NCBI GenBank assembly: GCA_045532455.1 | Contig: JAZSFX010000045.1 | Location: 1-57,794, forward strand | Source: Ornithomonoglobus_A sp045532455 | GTDB taxonomy: Bacteria; Bacillota; Clostridia; UBA1381 | Direction: 5' to 3' | Length of the DNA stretch: 57,794 nt | Part shown: positions 19,252-27,694 of the stretch, in pieces | How positions within the stretch are numbered: the first letter of the stretch is position 1 | Layout: every line of letters begins with the position of its first letter | Position numbers and translations under genes: made by a program | Notes under the pieces: model-generated | The model's input: only the letters and a program-made list of their open reading frames with translations | The model's database searches: none | What the model was told of the DNA's origin: nothing

Positions 19252-20178
19252 TTACAGAAAAGAAAATATAACGGGAATAGTTATACACGATAAAATATGC
19301 GACACAAGCGCCATTCCCGAGGCAATCTTTGTATCCTTACCATACGCGCTCGGAATAACAATAGTATTAAGTCCCAAGGGCATTGCAAGCGAGCAAAGTG
19401 TGCATATTATAAACGTATTACCCATATTGAATATTTTTGTAAAACCAACAAAAATCAGCGGATACACAAGCAGGCGTATAAGTGTAATTGCATATATACT
19501 TTTATGCTTTAGTATCTCGGGCAGCTTATACCTTGCTACAGTCATTCCCGTAAGCAACATAGCAAGTGGCGACATACAATTTCCAAGCGAGGTTACAAGG
19601 TTATTTGCAAAGCTTGGTACCGGAATATTCGCAATACCTATAACCATTCCAATAGCCATAGCAATAAACATAGGATTTACGAGAGCCTTAAGTCTTTTAA
19701 GTATCGACATTCTTTCCGAACTGTCCCCCATCAGAAGAAACGGCACGCCCCACATATATATTACAATCCAGAGCACGAGAGTAAAGAGTAAATATTCCAA
19801 AAATACATCTGGGAAAATTGCACTTACTATGGCATTACCCATAAAGCCAAAATTAGAAAAACATAACCCGTACAGGTATATATTTCTTATGTACTTATCC
19901 TTTGCACACAGACGTGCACATAAAATTGAAACAGGAATAACTATCAATTCTATAATAATAGAGCCAATCAAAATTTCTTTTGCTCCAATAAGTTTTTCAA
20001 TCGTAAAATTATTTATGAATGTACCCATTACAAGTGCAGGTACAAATATGTAGTTTTCGAGTTTTGAAAGTATACCTTCTGTATTCTCGGGTACAAACTT
20101 AAATTTTGCCAATATATATCCTATTATAATCAGCAAAAATAAAAATGCCATTTGATTTAAAGTTGTGTTAAATATCAT
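19252..20178 (-). CDS. AEC (auxin efflux carrier) family transporter
   Basis: A 308-residue integral membrane protein with about ten hydrophobic helices and a central hydrophilic loop (GDSSERMSILKRLKAL). The first helix (FLFLLIIIGYILAKF) and C-terminal CSLAMPLGLNTIVIPSAYG match the bacterial AEC/YfdV family, which moves organic acids or similar anions. Substrate unknown. It follows potD by 39 bases and may be read through from the pot operon. Confidence 0.85.
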   Translation of the reverse strand: MIFNTTLNQMAFLFLLIIIGYILAKFKFVPENTEGILSKLENYIFVPALVMGTFINNFTIEKLIGAKEILIGSIIIELIVIPVSILCARLCAKDKYIRNIYLYGLCFSNFGFMGNAIVSAIFPDVFLEYLLFTLVLWIVIYMWGVPFLLMGDSSERMSILKRLKALVNPMFIAMAIGMVIGIANIPVPSFANNLVTSLGNCMSPLAMLLTGMTVARYKLPEILKHKSIYAITLIRLLVYPLIFVGFTKIFNMGNTFIICTLCSLAMPLGLNTIVIPSAYGKDTKIASGMALVSHILSCITIPVIFSFL

Positions 20179-20217
20179 TTTACAAATGCCTGTTACATTA
20201 CAAGCCTACCCTCCCAT

Positions 20218-21456
20218 TTAGAATATATCCTTTTTGTTTTTAATACCTCTGCGTATAAGAATACCTATAGACAGTGCAACACACGAGAGCATAAATAACG
20301 GAACAATCCACGGATTTACGTTATTTTCTTCGCTTGATTTCATTTCTGTCCATTTTTGTTGCATAAGATTATTTGCCTCATCTGACAGATTTGTGTAGAC
20401 TTCAGTATGCTCATCTAAATACTTGTCGTCTAAATATGATATTCCGTCGTTTTTTACTTCATCATCAAGCATATCAAAAGCTTTTTTATTTGGTGTGGAA
20501 TATCCAATGTATGATGTGGTCGAATATGCCACGTCAGGTTCACACATAAAGTTTATATACATTTCTGCCGCCTTTTTTTCTTTGGCAGATACAGGAATAC
20601 ACATTGCATCTACAAACAGATTTGTACCGCTTTTTGGAATAACAAAGCCAAGATGCTCATATTCATCCATAAGAGTAAGTGCATCACCGGCATAATACGG
20701 TGCTAAAACTGCTTCACCTGCACCCATCTTATCAAATATTTCGTCCATTACATATGCCTGAACCAATGTTTTTTGCTCTTTAAGCTTTTCCGATGCAGCA
20801 GCAATTTCTGACGAATTCTCGGTGTTCAATGAATAGCCAAGCAAAAGCTCTGCAACTGCAAATGCGTCGCGCGGATTATCGAACATAAGAATCTGGTCCT
20901 TATATTTTTCTTCCCAAAGTATTTCCCAACCAAAATCCTGTTCATCAATAGCGGTTTTATCGTATATAATTCCAACAGTTCCCCACGTGTACGGAACTGA
21001 ATATCCGTTTTGAGGGTCATATTCGGGATACATAAAAGTATCAGTGATGTTTGATAAATTCGGGATATTGGTTAAATCAAGCTTTTGAAGCATATTTTCC
21101 TTTATCATTCGGGAAATCATATAATCAGAGGGAATAATAACATCGTACGATGCTCCGCCGCCCTTTAGCTTTGCATATAGCTCCTCATTGGTTGCATAAG
21201 TACTGTAATTTACATCTATTCCGGTAAGCTTTGTAAATTCCGCATTAACATCGAGCATTCCATCGCTACCATCGGAAATGTACTCGCCCCAATTATACAC
21301 ATTTATTGATATATCCTGTCCCTGAAGCTGTGTGTAATACTCAGTATCCGACACAGACAGGGACATAATCTCAGTTTCTTCATCTTCCGACACTTCGCAG
21401 GAAACACTAAGCAAGAGAATGAAACAAATAAGAAGTAAATTTAATGTCTTGCGCAT
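20218..21456 (-). CDS. potD: Spermidine/putrescine ABC transporter substrate-binding lipoprotein
   Basis: A 412-residue extracytoplasmic solute-binding protein. Signal peptide with lipobox LLSVSC (lipidated Cys20). The mature start INVYNWGEYISDG and later GGGASYDVIIPSDYMI are PotD/PotF signatures. Unusually it ends with a membrane helix (WIVPLFMLSCVALSIGILI) and a basic tail, giving two membrane anchors. Overlaps potC by 16 bases; last of the pot genes. Confidence 0.88.
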   Translation of the reverse strand: MRKTLNLLLICFILLLSVSCEVSEDEETEIMSLSVSDTEYYTQLQGQDISINVYNWGEYISDGSDGMLDVNAEFTKLTGIDVNYSTYATNEELYAKLKGGGASYDVIIPSDYMISRMIKENMLQKLDLTNIPNLSNITDTFMYPEYDPQNGYSVPYTWGTVGIIYDKTAIDEQDFGWEILWEEKYKDQILMFDNPRDAFAVAELLLGYSLNTENSSEIAAASEKLKEQKTLVQAYVMDEIFDKMGAGEAVLAPYYAGDALTLMDEYEHLGFVIPKSGTNLFVDAMCIPVSAKEKKAAEMYINFMCEPDVAYSTTSYIGYSTPNKKAFDMLDDEVKNDGISYLDDKYLDEHTEVYTNLSDEANNLMQQKWTEMKSSEENNVNPWIVPLFMLSCVALSIGILIRRGIKNKKDIF

Positions 21457-22247
21457 TTTCCATTCTCCTTTCCTGCGGCTTTTAATTCAATCATATTCTT
21501 GGTTATAAGTACAATAACCACAACAATAAAGATTATTGTTGAAAGTGCATTTATTTCGGGACTTACTTTACGCCTAGTCATAGAATAAATTGTAACCGGT
21601 AATGTCTGGCTTGTTGCTCCGCTTGTAAAATAACTTATTATAAAGTCATCAAGCGAGAATGTGAAGCTCATTAAAAATCCCGACAGTACACCCGGCATAA
21701 TTTCGGGCAGAACAACCTTAAAAAATGCACTTACAGGTCCGCACCCTAAATCCTGAGCCGCCTCGTAAAGATGCGGATTCATTTGCCTGAATTTTGGCAT
21801 AACATTTAATATAACATATGGAACATTAAATGTTATATGTGCAATAAGAAGTGTTCCAAAACCAAATTCAAAATTCATTCGCGCCGCAAAAAATACAAAT
21901 AAAAGCATTAACGATACACCCGTTACAATTTCGGGATTAATAATCGGAATATTTGTAATCTGCAGAACTGCATTTCTTAAAGGCTTGCGCATTGCAAAAA
22001 TGCCTATTGCTGCAATGGTACCCAAAAGGGTTGCAATTACAGCTGCTGATATTGATACAATAATGGTATTTCTCAAAGATGTTAAAATAAGTTCGTTCTG
22101 GAACAATTTAATATACCAATCAAATGTAAATCCTGAAAATACCGAACGGCTCTTTGTTTCGTTAAATGAGAATGCAATAAGGACAAAAATCGGCAAATAA
22201 AGAAATAACAGTATTAATCCTAAGTAAATTTTAGATATTTTTTTCAT
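21441..22247 (-). CDS. potC: Spermidine/putrescine ABC transporter permease
   Basis: A 268-residue, six-helix permease. The EAA loop reads YEAAQDLGCGPVSAFFKVVLPEIMPG. The order potA-potB-potC-potD identifies it as the PotC partner. Overlaps potD; 13 bases after potB. Confidence 0.9.
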   Translation of the reverse strand: MKKISKIYLGLILLFLYLPIFVLIAFSFNETKSRSVFSGFTFDWYIKLFQNELILTSLRNTIIVSISAAVIATLLGTIAAIGIFAMRKPLRNAVLQITNIPIINPEIVTGVSLMLLFVFFAARMNFEFGFGTLLIAHITFNVPYVILNVMPKFRQMNPHLYEAAQDLGCGPVSAFFKVVLPEIMPGVLSGFLMSFTFSLDDFIISYFTSGATSQTLPVTIYSMTRRKVSPEINALSTIIFIVVVIVLITKNMIELKAAGKENGKCARH

Positions 22248-22260
22248 TTACCAATCCCCC

Positions 22261-23070
22261 TTACATCAAAACTTTGTCATCATCTGCGTCGAACTGATTC
22301 ATAATTGCCATTATCAGCAAAAGAATTACCATAAGAACAAGCGATATTGCAGCGCCAAGATTCGGATTATACGATGTGCCTAAAAACTGCATTTCAATAA
22401 GGTCGCCAATAAGCAGATTTCCGCCGCCGCCAAGCATTCGTGAAATTATAAATGTACTTATTGCAGGAACAAATACCATTGTAATTCCCGACATCATACC
22501 CGGAATACTAAGCGGTAGTACAACTTTAGCTGTTGTCATAACTCCGTTGCAGCCTAAATCTGCCGCCGCCTCGTAAAGAGAATTATCTATCTTTACCATA
22601 ACTGAATACAGTGGAAGTATCATATACGGAAGATAGTTATATACCATTCCGAGAACAACTGCCCCCTGGGTATTGAGGAGCTTGTACGGACCAAGACCGA
22701 TAAGACCAAGAAGGTTATTGATTATACCGTTATTTCCAAGCAAAGTCATCCATGCGTATGTTCTTAAAAGGAAGTTCATCCACATAGGGAGCATAACTAT
22801 CATAAGCATAGTAGAGCGTATGTTCTTACTCATTCTTGCAAGAATATATGATACAGGATATGCAATCGCAAGGCATATCACAGTAGCTATTGCAGCAAGC
22901 CATACAGAACGTACAAATATGTTTGAATACTCTGCTACATTTGCAACATACTCAAGTGTAAAGTTGCCATCACTGTCGGTAAATGCAAAATATGCAACCA
23001 TTATAAGCGGAACAACCATAAACACAATCATCCAGAGAATATAGGGACTTGCAAGCAATTTTCTTTTCAT
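22261..23070 (-). CDS. potB: Spermidine/putrescine ABC transporter permease
   Basis: A 269-residue permease of the MetI-like fold with six helices. EAA loop: YEAAADLGCNGVMTTAKVVL. The start overlaps the potA stop by four bases, indicating coupled translation. Confidence 0.9.
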   Translation of the reverse strand: MKRKLLASPYILWMIVFMVVPLIMVAYFAFTDSDGNFTLEYVANVAEYSNIFVRSVWLAAIATVICLAIAYPVSYILARMSKNIRSTMLMIVMLPMWMNFLLRTYAWMTLLGNNGIINNLLGLIGLGPYKLLNTQGAVVLGMVYNYLPYMILPLYSVMVKIDNSLYEAAADLGCNGVMTTAKVVLPLSIPGMMSGITMVFVPAISTFIISRMLGGGGNLLIGDLIEMQFLGTSYNPNLGAAISLVLMVILLLIMAIMNQFDADDDKVLM

Positions 23071-24125
23071 AGACTTACCTCCCCATACTCCTGCATTCTG
23101 TGCATTATATGGATGTCATCAGGTGTAAAACCAAGTCCAACAGTCATACCCTCCTCTGCCGCACGCGTAGAGTGTACAAGCCAGTTATAATCGTATGCTT
23201 CTACAACCATTTCGTAGTGTACACCTTTAAAGGTTACTGTTTTTACAACACCTGTAATGGACGCTTCATCCTCAGGTATTATTGTAATATCCTCGGGTCT
23301 TATAACAATATCAACAGGTGTGTTTGTTCCAAAGCCGGCATCAACACACTTAAATTTACGACCGCTCATTTCTACAAGATAGTCTTCTATCATTATTCCT
23401 TTTAAAATATTACTCTCACCTATAAAATCAGCAACAAAGGCATTTTTAGGCTCATTATATATGTCAACCGGTGTTCCCACCTGAAGAATGTCTCCGTCTT
23501 TCATAACGACAACGGTATCACTCATTGTAAGAGCTTCCTCCTGGTCGTGAGTTACATATACAAATGTGATTTCAAGACTTTGCTGAATACGTTTGAGCTC
23601 TGTCTGCATTTCTTTTCTGAGTTTTAAATCAAGCGCACCCAAAGGCTCGTCCAAAAGCAAAACCTTTGGTCTGTTTACAAGCGCGCGCGCTATTGCAACA
23701 CGTTGCTGCTGACCACCTGACAAGCGGTTTACAGATCGTTTTTCGTAGCCTGTGAGGTTAACAAGCTTTAGCATTTCCGAAACTCTTTGTCTGATTTCCT
23801 TTTCGGGTAATTTAGCTATTTTAAGTCCAAAAGCAATGTTGTCGTAAACGTTCAGGTGTGGGAAAAGCGCATACCTCTGGAATACTGTATTAACATTTCT
23901 TTTGTAGGGCGGAACGTTGTTTATTTTTTTTCCGTCAAAAAATACATTACCAATGGTGGGTTGCAAAAAACCACCTATAATACGAAGTGTTGTTGTCTTT
24001 CCACAGCCGGAAGGACCAAGTAGTGTTACAAATTCTTTATCTTTAATATCGAGATTAATTCCGTTAAGTATCATTTCGTCATCAAATATAACACTAACGT
24101 TTTGCAAACTGATAATATTTTCCAA
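23067..24125 (-). CDS. potA: Spermidine/putrescine ABC transporter ATP-binding protein
   Basis: A 352-residue ABC ATPase. Walker A GPSGCGKT (37-44), Q-loop VFQ (Gln83), signature LSGGQ (135-139), Walker B VLLLDE (155-160), and a C-terminal TOBE/OB domain (about 235-350) typical of the polyamine/sugar importers. First gene of the operon, with a consensus promoter. Confidence 0.93.
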   Translation of the reverse strand: MENIISLQNVSVIFDDEMILNGINLDIKDKEFVTLLGPSGCGKTTTLRIIGGFLQPTIGNVFFDGKKINNVPPYKRNVNTVFQRYALFPHLNVYDNIAFGLKIAKLPEKEIRQRVSEMLKLVNLTGYEKRSVNRLSGGQQQRVAIARALVNRPKVLLLDEPLGALDLKLRKEMQTELKRIQQSLEITFVYVTHDQEEALTMSDTVVVMKDGDILQVGTPVDIYNEPKNAFVADFIGESNILKGIMIEDYLVEMSGRKFKCVDAGFGTNTPVDIVIRPEDITIIPEDEASITGVVKTVTFKGVHYEMVVEAYDYNWLVHSTRAAEEGMTVGLGFTPDDIHIMHRMQEYGEVSL

Positions 24126-24163
24126 TTCTCTACCCCCAATTATTTAATAATACATACACGATA

Positions 24164-24192
24164 ATTATAGCATATGGAAATATCATTGTCAA
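24164..24192 (-). promoter_or_regulatory. Consensus sigma-A promoter of potABCD
   Basis: Minus strand TTGACA (24187-24192), 17-base spacer, TATAAT (24164-24169). Confidence 0.85.
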
Positions 24193-24249
24193 CAAGATTT
24201 TTAGCAGGTTTTTCTATCTTTTATTCGTGCTCATATTCAGCTTTTTCAC

Positions 24250-24286
24250 AACAAAAAACGGAGCAAGTACAACTTACTCCGTTATA
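24250..24286 (-). terminator. Terminator of the SLH/protease gene
   Basis: Minus-strand hairpin AACGGAG-t-AAGT / ACTT-g-CTCCGTT followed by a T-run. Confidence 0.75.
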
Positions 24287-24338
24287 GAAGAGCCGATGAT
24301 TTAGATGCTACATTCTAATTGAGTGTCATAATTAAAAC

Positions 24339-26906
24339 CTACTTGTTAAATTTCTTTAATAAAAACATCATTTCTTCATAAGATATAGCATCTCTAATGT
24401 ATTTATTTGACGTTAAATAGCCGACTACTTTTCCGTTCTTATCTAAAATTTTAGGTGGATGTGTAGCATATTCATTAAACACGCTATATTGACTGTATTT
24501 ACTACCATAATTGCCATATTGATTGAAAATACTCTTTGTTTGATATTTACTACCATAATTGCCATATTCATTAGCAATACTATCTGTATCATACTTATTT
24601 GAACTTATTTCACCCAAAAATGTTCCAGTTCCGTCATCAGCATATAAATATAGCGGAAATGATGAAAGCGTTATCTTTGTATTGGTTGAATAACCACCGT
24701 CACCTTGATAATTATTTGTTGGCGCATTATTCCCTGATGGATAATTATTTACAGTACCATTTATGGAATTGTTAGAATTTTCAACTGCAAAGCCAAAATC
24801 TGACATTGAACATCCTGTATTAGATAGTTTTGTTGCAAAAACATAATCAGCAAAATTTATCATTTCTAAATTCATTAGTTTTGCTAATTCACTATACAAG
24901 TCTTGGTTTTGTGTGCTTCCCGTTGTTTTTTCAAATTTAATAGTAGAGTTTTCACCAAAAGTTGTTGAATTAATATGATAAGTGCCTGTAAAATCATAAC
25001 TATTTGAATTGCTTGTTGGACTTGTGTATCCAAACATACAGAAATAAGAACCTCGTTCAGGCCTTAGGCCAATGCTCGCATAAACGGTTGCACCATTAAA
25101 TCCTCTTTGACTTGTCAATGTTATATAACCTTTGCCATCATCGCAAGTTATAGAATAATAATTTCTTCCATTCTCGCCTTGTGTGACTTCCTGATATGTA
25201 GGACTATTGTTGATTTTATGATTGTAGTTTCTTAGTAAAAATTCATTTAATTTATTATAAGAATATAAAGGTCCATCGTTTTCATTCTGCTTAAAAACAA
25301 AAGTTAATATTTCGCTATCGTTTGATTCAACCCCATTCTTAACAGATGTTACTATAACATTATATATCTTGCCGTTCTCTAATCCATTATAGGAAACTGT
25401 GTAATCATTACAATATTCAAATTTTAATTTATTTCCATTATCATCTTCATCAAACCAGAAAGTATCCTCGCCAGCTTCTTGATAATAAAAATGATAATAT
25501 TCTGCTCCTTCTACTTCATCCCACTGAATATGTGCTGAACTATTTTGCTGTCTTACAACTCTAATGTTTTTAGGAGGTTCAATTTTATCATAGGCTCCAT
25601 TAATGGTAGCAAATTGCTCCATAGTAAGCATATTATATTTGTTTTCTATATTAAGGACTTCATTTCTATTTACTACATCATTAATTGGAACAGCAAAGTT
25701 AAGATTTTGACCAGAGGTAAGTGTAGCGGTTGTTATACCTATAACTTCACCACGAGAATTCAATAATGCACCTCCACTACTTCCAGGAGAAATTGGTGCA
25801 GTAATTTGTATCATTCTATTAAAGTCATCTCTGCATGGATTGGATACTATTCCGTTAGAAATTGTATTTGTTAATCCCTGTGGATTACCAATGGTATAAA
25901 TTTCATCGCCGCTATACACATCTAAAGAATCACCTATATTCAAATAAGGAACATTTGTTGCATTAGTTTTTATTACTGCGAAATCAAGGTTTTTGTCAAA
26001 ATATAAAACCCCTAAAACAGAATATCCTGTTTTGTTTGGCAGCCAAACGCTCGCAGCATCCGCATTTTCAAGAACGTGATAATTAGTTACAGCAACACCA
26101 TCTGGTGTTATAAAAAAACCACCACCAACTATATTTAGAGACTTACTGCTTTCATCCCATATATCTATGTAAAAAACTGCTGGAGAACAAGCATTAAATA
26201 TTTCTTGGGGAGACAGTTCTTTAGCAGTGCTTGTTAATTCAGACTCTTTTCTGCCTATTGCATTCTTGTCATAATTGTCTATAAAAGAAGCAGAATCAAA
26301 AACTCCTAATTCTTCTAAAAACATTTCTAATGGTATTTCTGAATTTTTGAGATTGGCTCGTAATGCTGCATAAGAAACTGTTACTGCATCAGCACGCAAA
26401 AAATCTGATGTATTCACAAATGTTGGAAGAATTCCAATTTTTTTAGCCAATATATATGGATTATCCCAGGTGAAATCTTCACCAGCAACATCTGAATAAC
26501 CCAATGCTCTCAATACAAAGGTTATATACATTGCAGAATTTGCATTTTCCGTTCCAAATGTTGTGGCAGAGGTTCCTTTCGTCAAGCCGTTTCCGTATGC
26601 ATATCCAACATATTTATCAGCCCAAGTAGGTACATCAGTAAAAGGGTGACTGTTGTTGCTATTCAAAGCCTCAGCCTCTTTACCTAATACCCTAATAAGC
26701 ATAACAAGTGCTTCAACCCTTGTAGGTTCACGATTAAGGTCAAAGTTTGTATCTGACACCCCTTTGAATAATCCAAGAGCTTTCAAATCTGTAGCTAATT
26801 CTTCCTCAAATGAAGTATCTCTTGATGATTGAGCATAAGTACTTTGAGGAATTATGCAGATTATCAAAGTAAAACTTAAAAATAGCGATAAAATTGTTTT
26901 TTTCAT
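24339..26906 (-). CDS. Secreted SLH-domain, trypsin-like (HtrA/DegP-type) serine protease with FnIII domain
   Basis: An 855-residue surface protein. A signal peptide (start MKKTILSLF, cleavage after STYAQ) leads to SLH-like modules (about residues 35-200; FTDVPTWADKYV, TPR/REPTRVEALVML) that would tether it to the cell wall. A trypsin-like domain follows with triad His277 (TNYHV), Asp309 (LDFAVIK) and Ser377 (PGSSGG), then a fibronectin type III domain (about 444-540), a region I do not recognise, and C-terminal 16-residue repeats based on SIxNxYGNYGSKY. I chose ATG 26906: upstream in-frame ATGs lie inside the leader terminator region and lack a ribosome site; GGGAAAGGA lies about 12 bases before it. 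Confidence 0.85.
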   Translation of the reverse strand: MKKTILSLFLSFTLIICIIPQSTYAQSSRDTSFEEELATDLKALGLFKGVSDTNFDLNREPTRVEALVMLIRVLGKEAEALNSNNSHPFTDVPTWADKYVGYAYGNGLTKGTSATTFGTENANSAMYITFVLRALGYSDVAGEDFTWDNPYILAKKIGILPTFVNTSDFLRADAVTVSYAALRANLKNSEIPLEMFLEELGVFDSASFIDNYDKNAIGRKESELTSTAKELSPQEIFNACSPAVFYIDIWDESSKSLNIVGGGFFITPDGVAVTNYHVLENADAASVWLPNKTGYSVLGVLYFDKNLDFAVIKTNATNVPYLNIGDSLDVYSGDEIYTIGNPQGLTNTISNGIVSNPCRDDFNRMIQITAPISPGSSGGALLNSRGEVIGITTATLTSGQNLNFAVPINDVVNRNEVLNIENKYNMLTMEQFATINGAYDKIEPPKNIRVVRQQNSSAHIQWDEVEGAEYYHFYYQEAGEDTFWFDEDDNGNKLKFEYCNDYTVSYNGLENGKIYNVIVTSVKNGVESNDSEILTFVFKQNENDGPLYSYNKLNEFLLRNYNHKINNSPTYQEVTQGENGRNYYSITCDDGKGYITLTSQRGFNGATVYASIGLRPERGSYFCMFGYTSPTSNSNSYDFTGTYHINSTTFGENSTIKFEKTTGSTQNQDLYSELAKLMNLEMINFADYVFATKLSNTGCSMSDFGFAVENSNNSINGTVNNYPSGNNAPTNNYQGDGGYSTNTKITLSSFPLYLYADDGTGTFLGEISSNKYDTDSIANEYGNYGSKYQTKSIFNQYGNYGSKYSQYSVFNEYATHPPKILDKNGKVVGYLTSNKYIRDAISYEEMMFLLKKFNK
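24430..24600 (-). repeat. Tyr/Gly-rich 16-residue coding repeat in the SLH protease
   Basis: Three successive copies in protein: SIANEYGNYGSKYQTK, SIFNQYGNYGSKYSQY and a diverged SVFNEYATHPPKILDK. The last leads into a GYLTSNKY ending. Confidence 0.8.
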
Positions 26907-26942
26907 AAGAATAACCATTCCTTTCCCGATGTTAATAAATAC

Positions 26943-27150
26943 AAAAAAGTGCATAGTCCCTATTCCAGAACTATGCACCGAAAAACACACAAATCTGGTA
27001 TAAGGTTGCTAGACTCTTATATTACTCGCATCTTATACAGAGAAGTTTTACCAGACAGTATGCTTTTGCCATTAGCATACTTCTTCTGTATAAAAATAAT
27101 GCGAAAGTTATAAAAAATCACAAAAAACCTATTATAATTTAGAGTCTAGC
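26943..27150 (-). promoter_or_regulatory. Structured 5' leader with intrinsic terminator (candidate riboswitch/attenuator)
   Basis: On the minus strand, upstream of the protease start, a closing helix GCTAGACTCT/AGAGTCTAGC (27141-27150 with 27008-27017) encloses nested helices CGCAT/ATGCG, TATACAGA/TCTGTATA and GTATGCT/AGCATAC. A strong terminator GTGCATAGT/ACTATGCAC plus T-run (26949-26978, Ts 26943-26948) then precedes the gene. A TTGACA occurs at 27172-27177. This is the geometry of a cis-acting RNA switch. I do not recognise a known class; no T-box sequence is present. Confidence 0.55.
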
Positions 27151-27225
27151 ATATTTATTATATCATAGGTTTGTCAATATTTCAAGGCTTTTAAAAATAT
27201 ACTTTTTAAATAAAAAACAGAACAA

Positions 27226-27264
27226 TCTAGATTGTCATCTAAATCGTTCTGTTTTGCTGGCTTT
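27226..27264 (-). terminator. Terminator-like hairpin upstream of the SLH gene leader
   Basis: Long stem AACAGAACGATTTAGAT / ATCTAGATTGTTCTGTT around GACA, followed on the minus strand by six Ts. Confidence 0.7.
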
Positions 27265-27289
27265 CACGTTCATAATAGATGCGATATAT

Positions 27290-27470
27290 TTTTAGTGAAA
27301 TATCTCACTCCGTTTGATGTGAAATAATTTCTATCGAAATTGTGAAATAGAAAGCTGACGCTTTCTGTGAAATGAAATACGCCTTTCACATTTGCGAAGC
27401 AAATATTTCACAGCGAAGCTATTTCACTTGGCGTAGCCAAATTTCACACGCCGATTGGCGTATTTCGTTG
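27290..27470. repeat. Mini-hairpin array separated by GTGAAAT/ATTTCAC heptamers
   Basis: At least six small palindromes (for example ATTTGC-gaa-GCAAAT, AGC-gaa-GCT, TTGGC-gta-GCCAA, ACGCC-gatt-GGCGT, GAAAGC-tgac-GCTTTC, ATTTC-tatc-GAAAT) are spaced by the heptamer ATTTCAC in one half and its complement GTGAAAT in the other, so the halves could also pair with each other. No gene is supported. It lies between the displaced tRNA-fMet terminator and the SLH gene leader. Confidence 0.75.
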
Positions 27471-27472
27471 AA

Positions 27473-27503
27473 AAAAGCACTTGCTGTTGCAAGTGCTTTT
27501 TTC
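27473..27503 (-). terminator. Original terminator of tRNA-fMet
   Basis: Perfect hairpin AAAAAAGCACTTGC / GCAAGTGCTTTTTT directly beyond the displaced tRNA 3' end, now separated from the intact tRNA by 19.7 kb of inserted DNA. Confidence 0.85.
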
Positions 27504-27504
27504 G

Positions 27505-27548
27505 AGTTGCGGGAGAAGGACTTGAACCAACGACCTTCGGGTTATGAG
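27505..27548. repeat. att core, distal copy (44 bp)
   Basis: Identical to 38562-38605 and 47184-47227. It is the 3' half of tRNA-fMet from the anticodon loop through the discriminator, followed on the minus strand by the tRNA's terminator. Confidence 0.93.
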
Positions 27549-27663
27549 GATTAACCGCTATATATTAACATTTATTACTTATTATTAAACCGCCTTATTC
27601 TCTAAGATTTCTAAGAACTAAGTTGTTGTTTTATATTGTTTCTTATTAGTTCTTGTTATCATC

Positions 27664-27685
27664 ATTATAAGGATAATTATAAGGA
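27664..27685. repeat. Arm-type integrase site candidate, element 1 left end
   Basis: Two copies of ATTATAAGGA at 27664 and 27676 (period 12). The same pair occurs at the other end of element 1 (38491, 38503) and not in element 2. Confidence 0.65.
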
Positions 27686-27694
27686 TTGATTATT

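Noticed and set aside
19232..20053. Long plus-strand frame opposite the AEC transporter gene
   Set aside because: It is the antisense shadow of a clear transporter gene and has no ribosome site.
26943..27177. T-box or other familiar riboswitch class in the SLH leader
   Set aside because: No T-box antiterminator sequence and no signature I recognise for cobalamin, SAM or cyclic-di-GMP classes.
27290..27470. CRISPR array
   Set aside because: The constant unit is only seven bases, spacers are palindromes of unequal length, and there are no cas genes.
27372..27554. Sixty-codon plus-strand frame through the mini-hairpin array and att core
   Set aside because: It runs through palindromes, a terminator and tRNA sequence, with no ribosome site.
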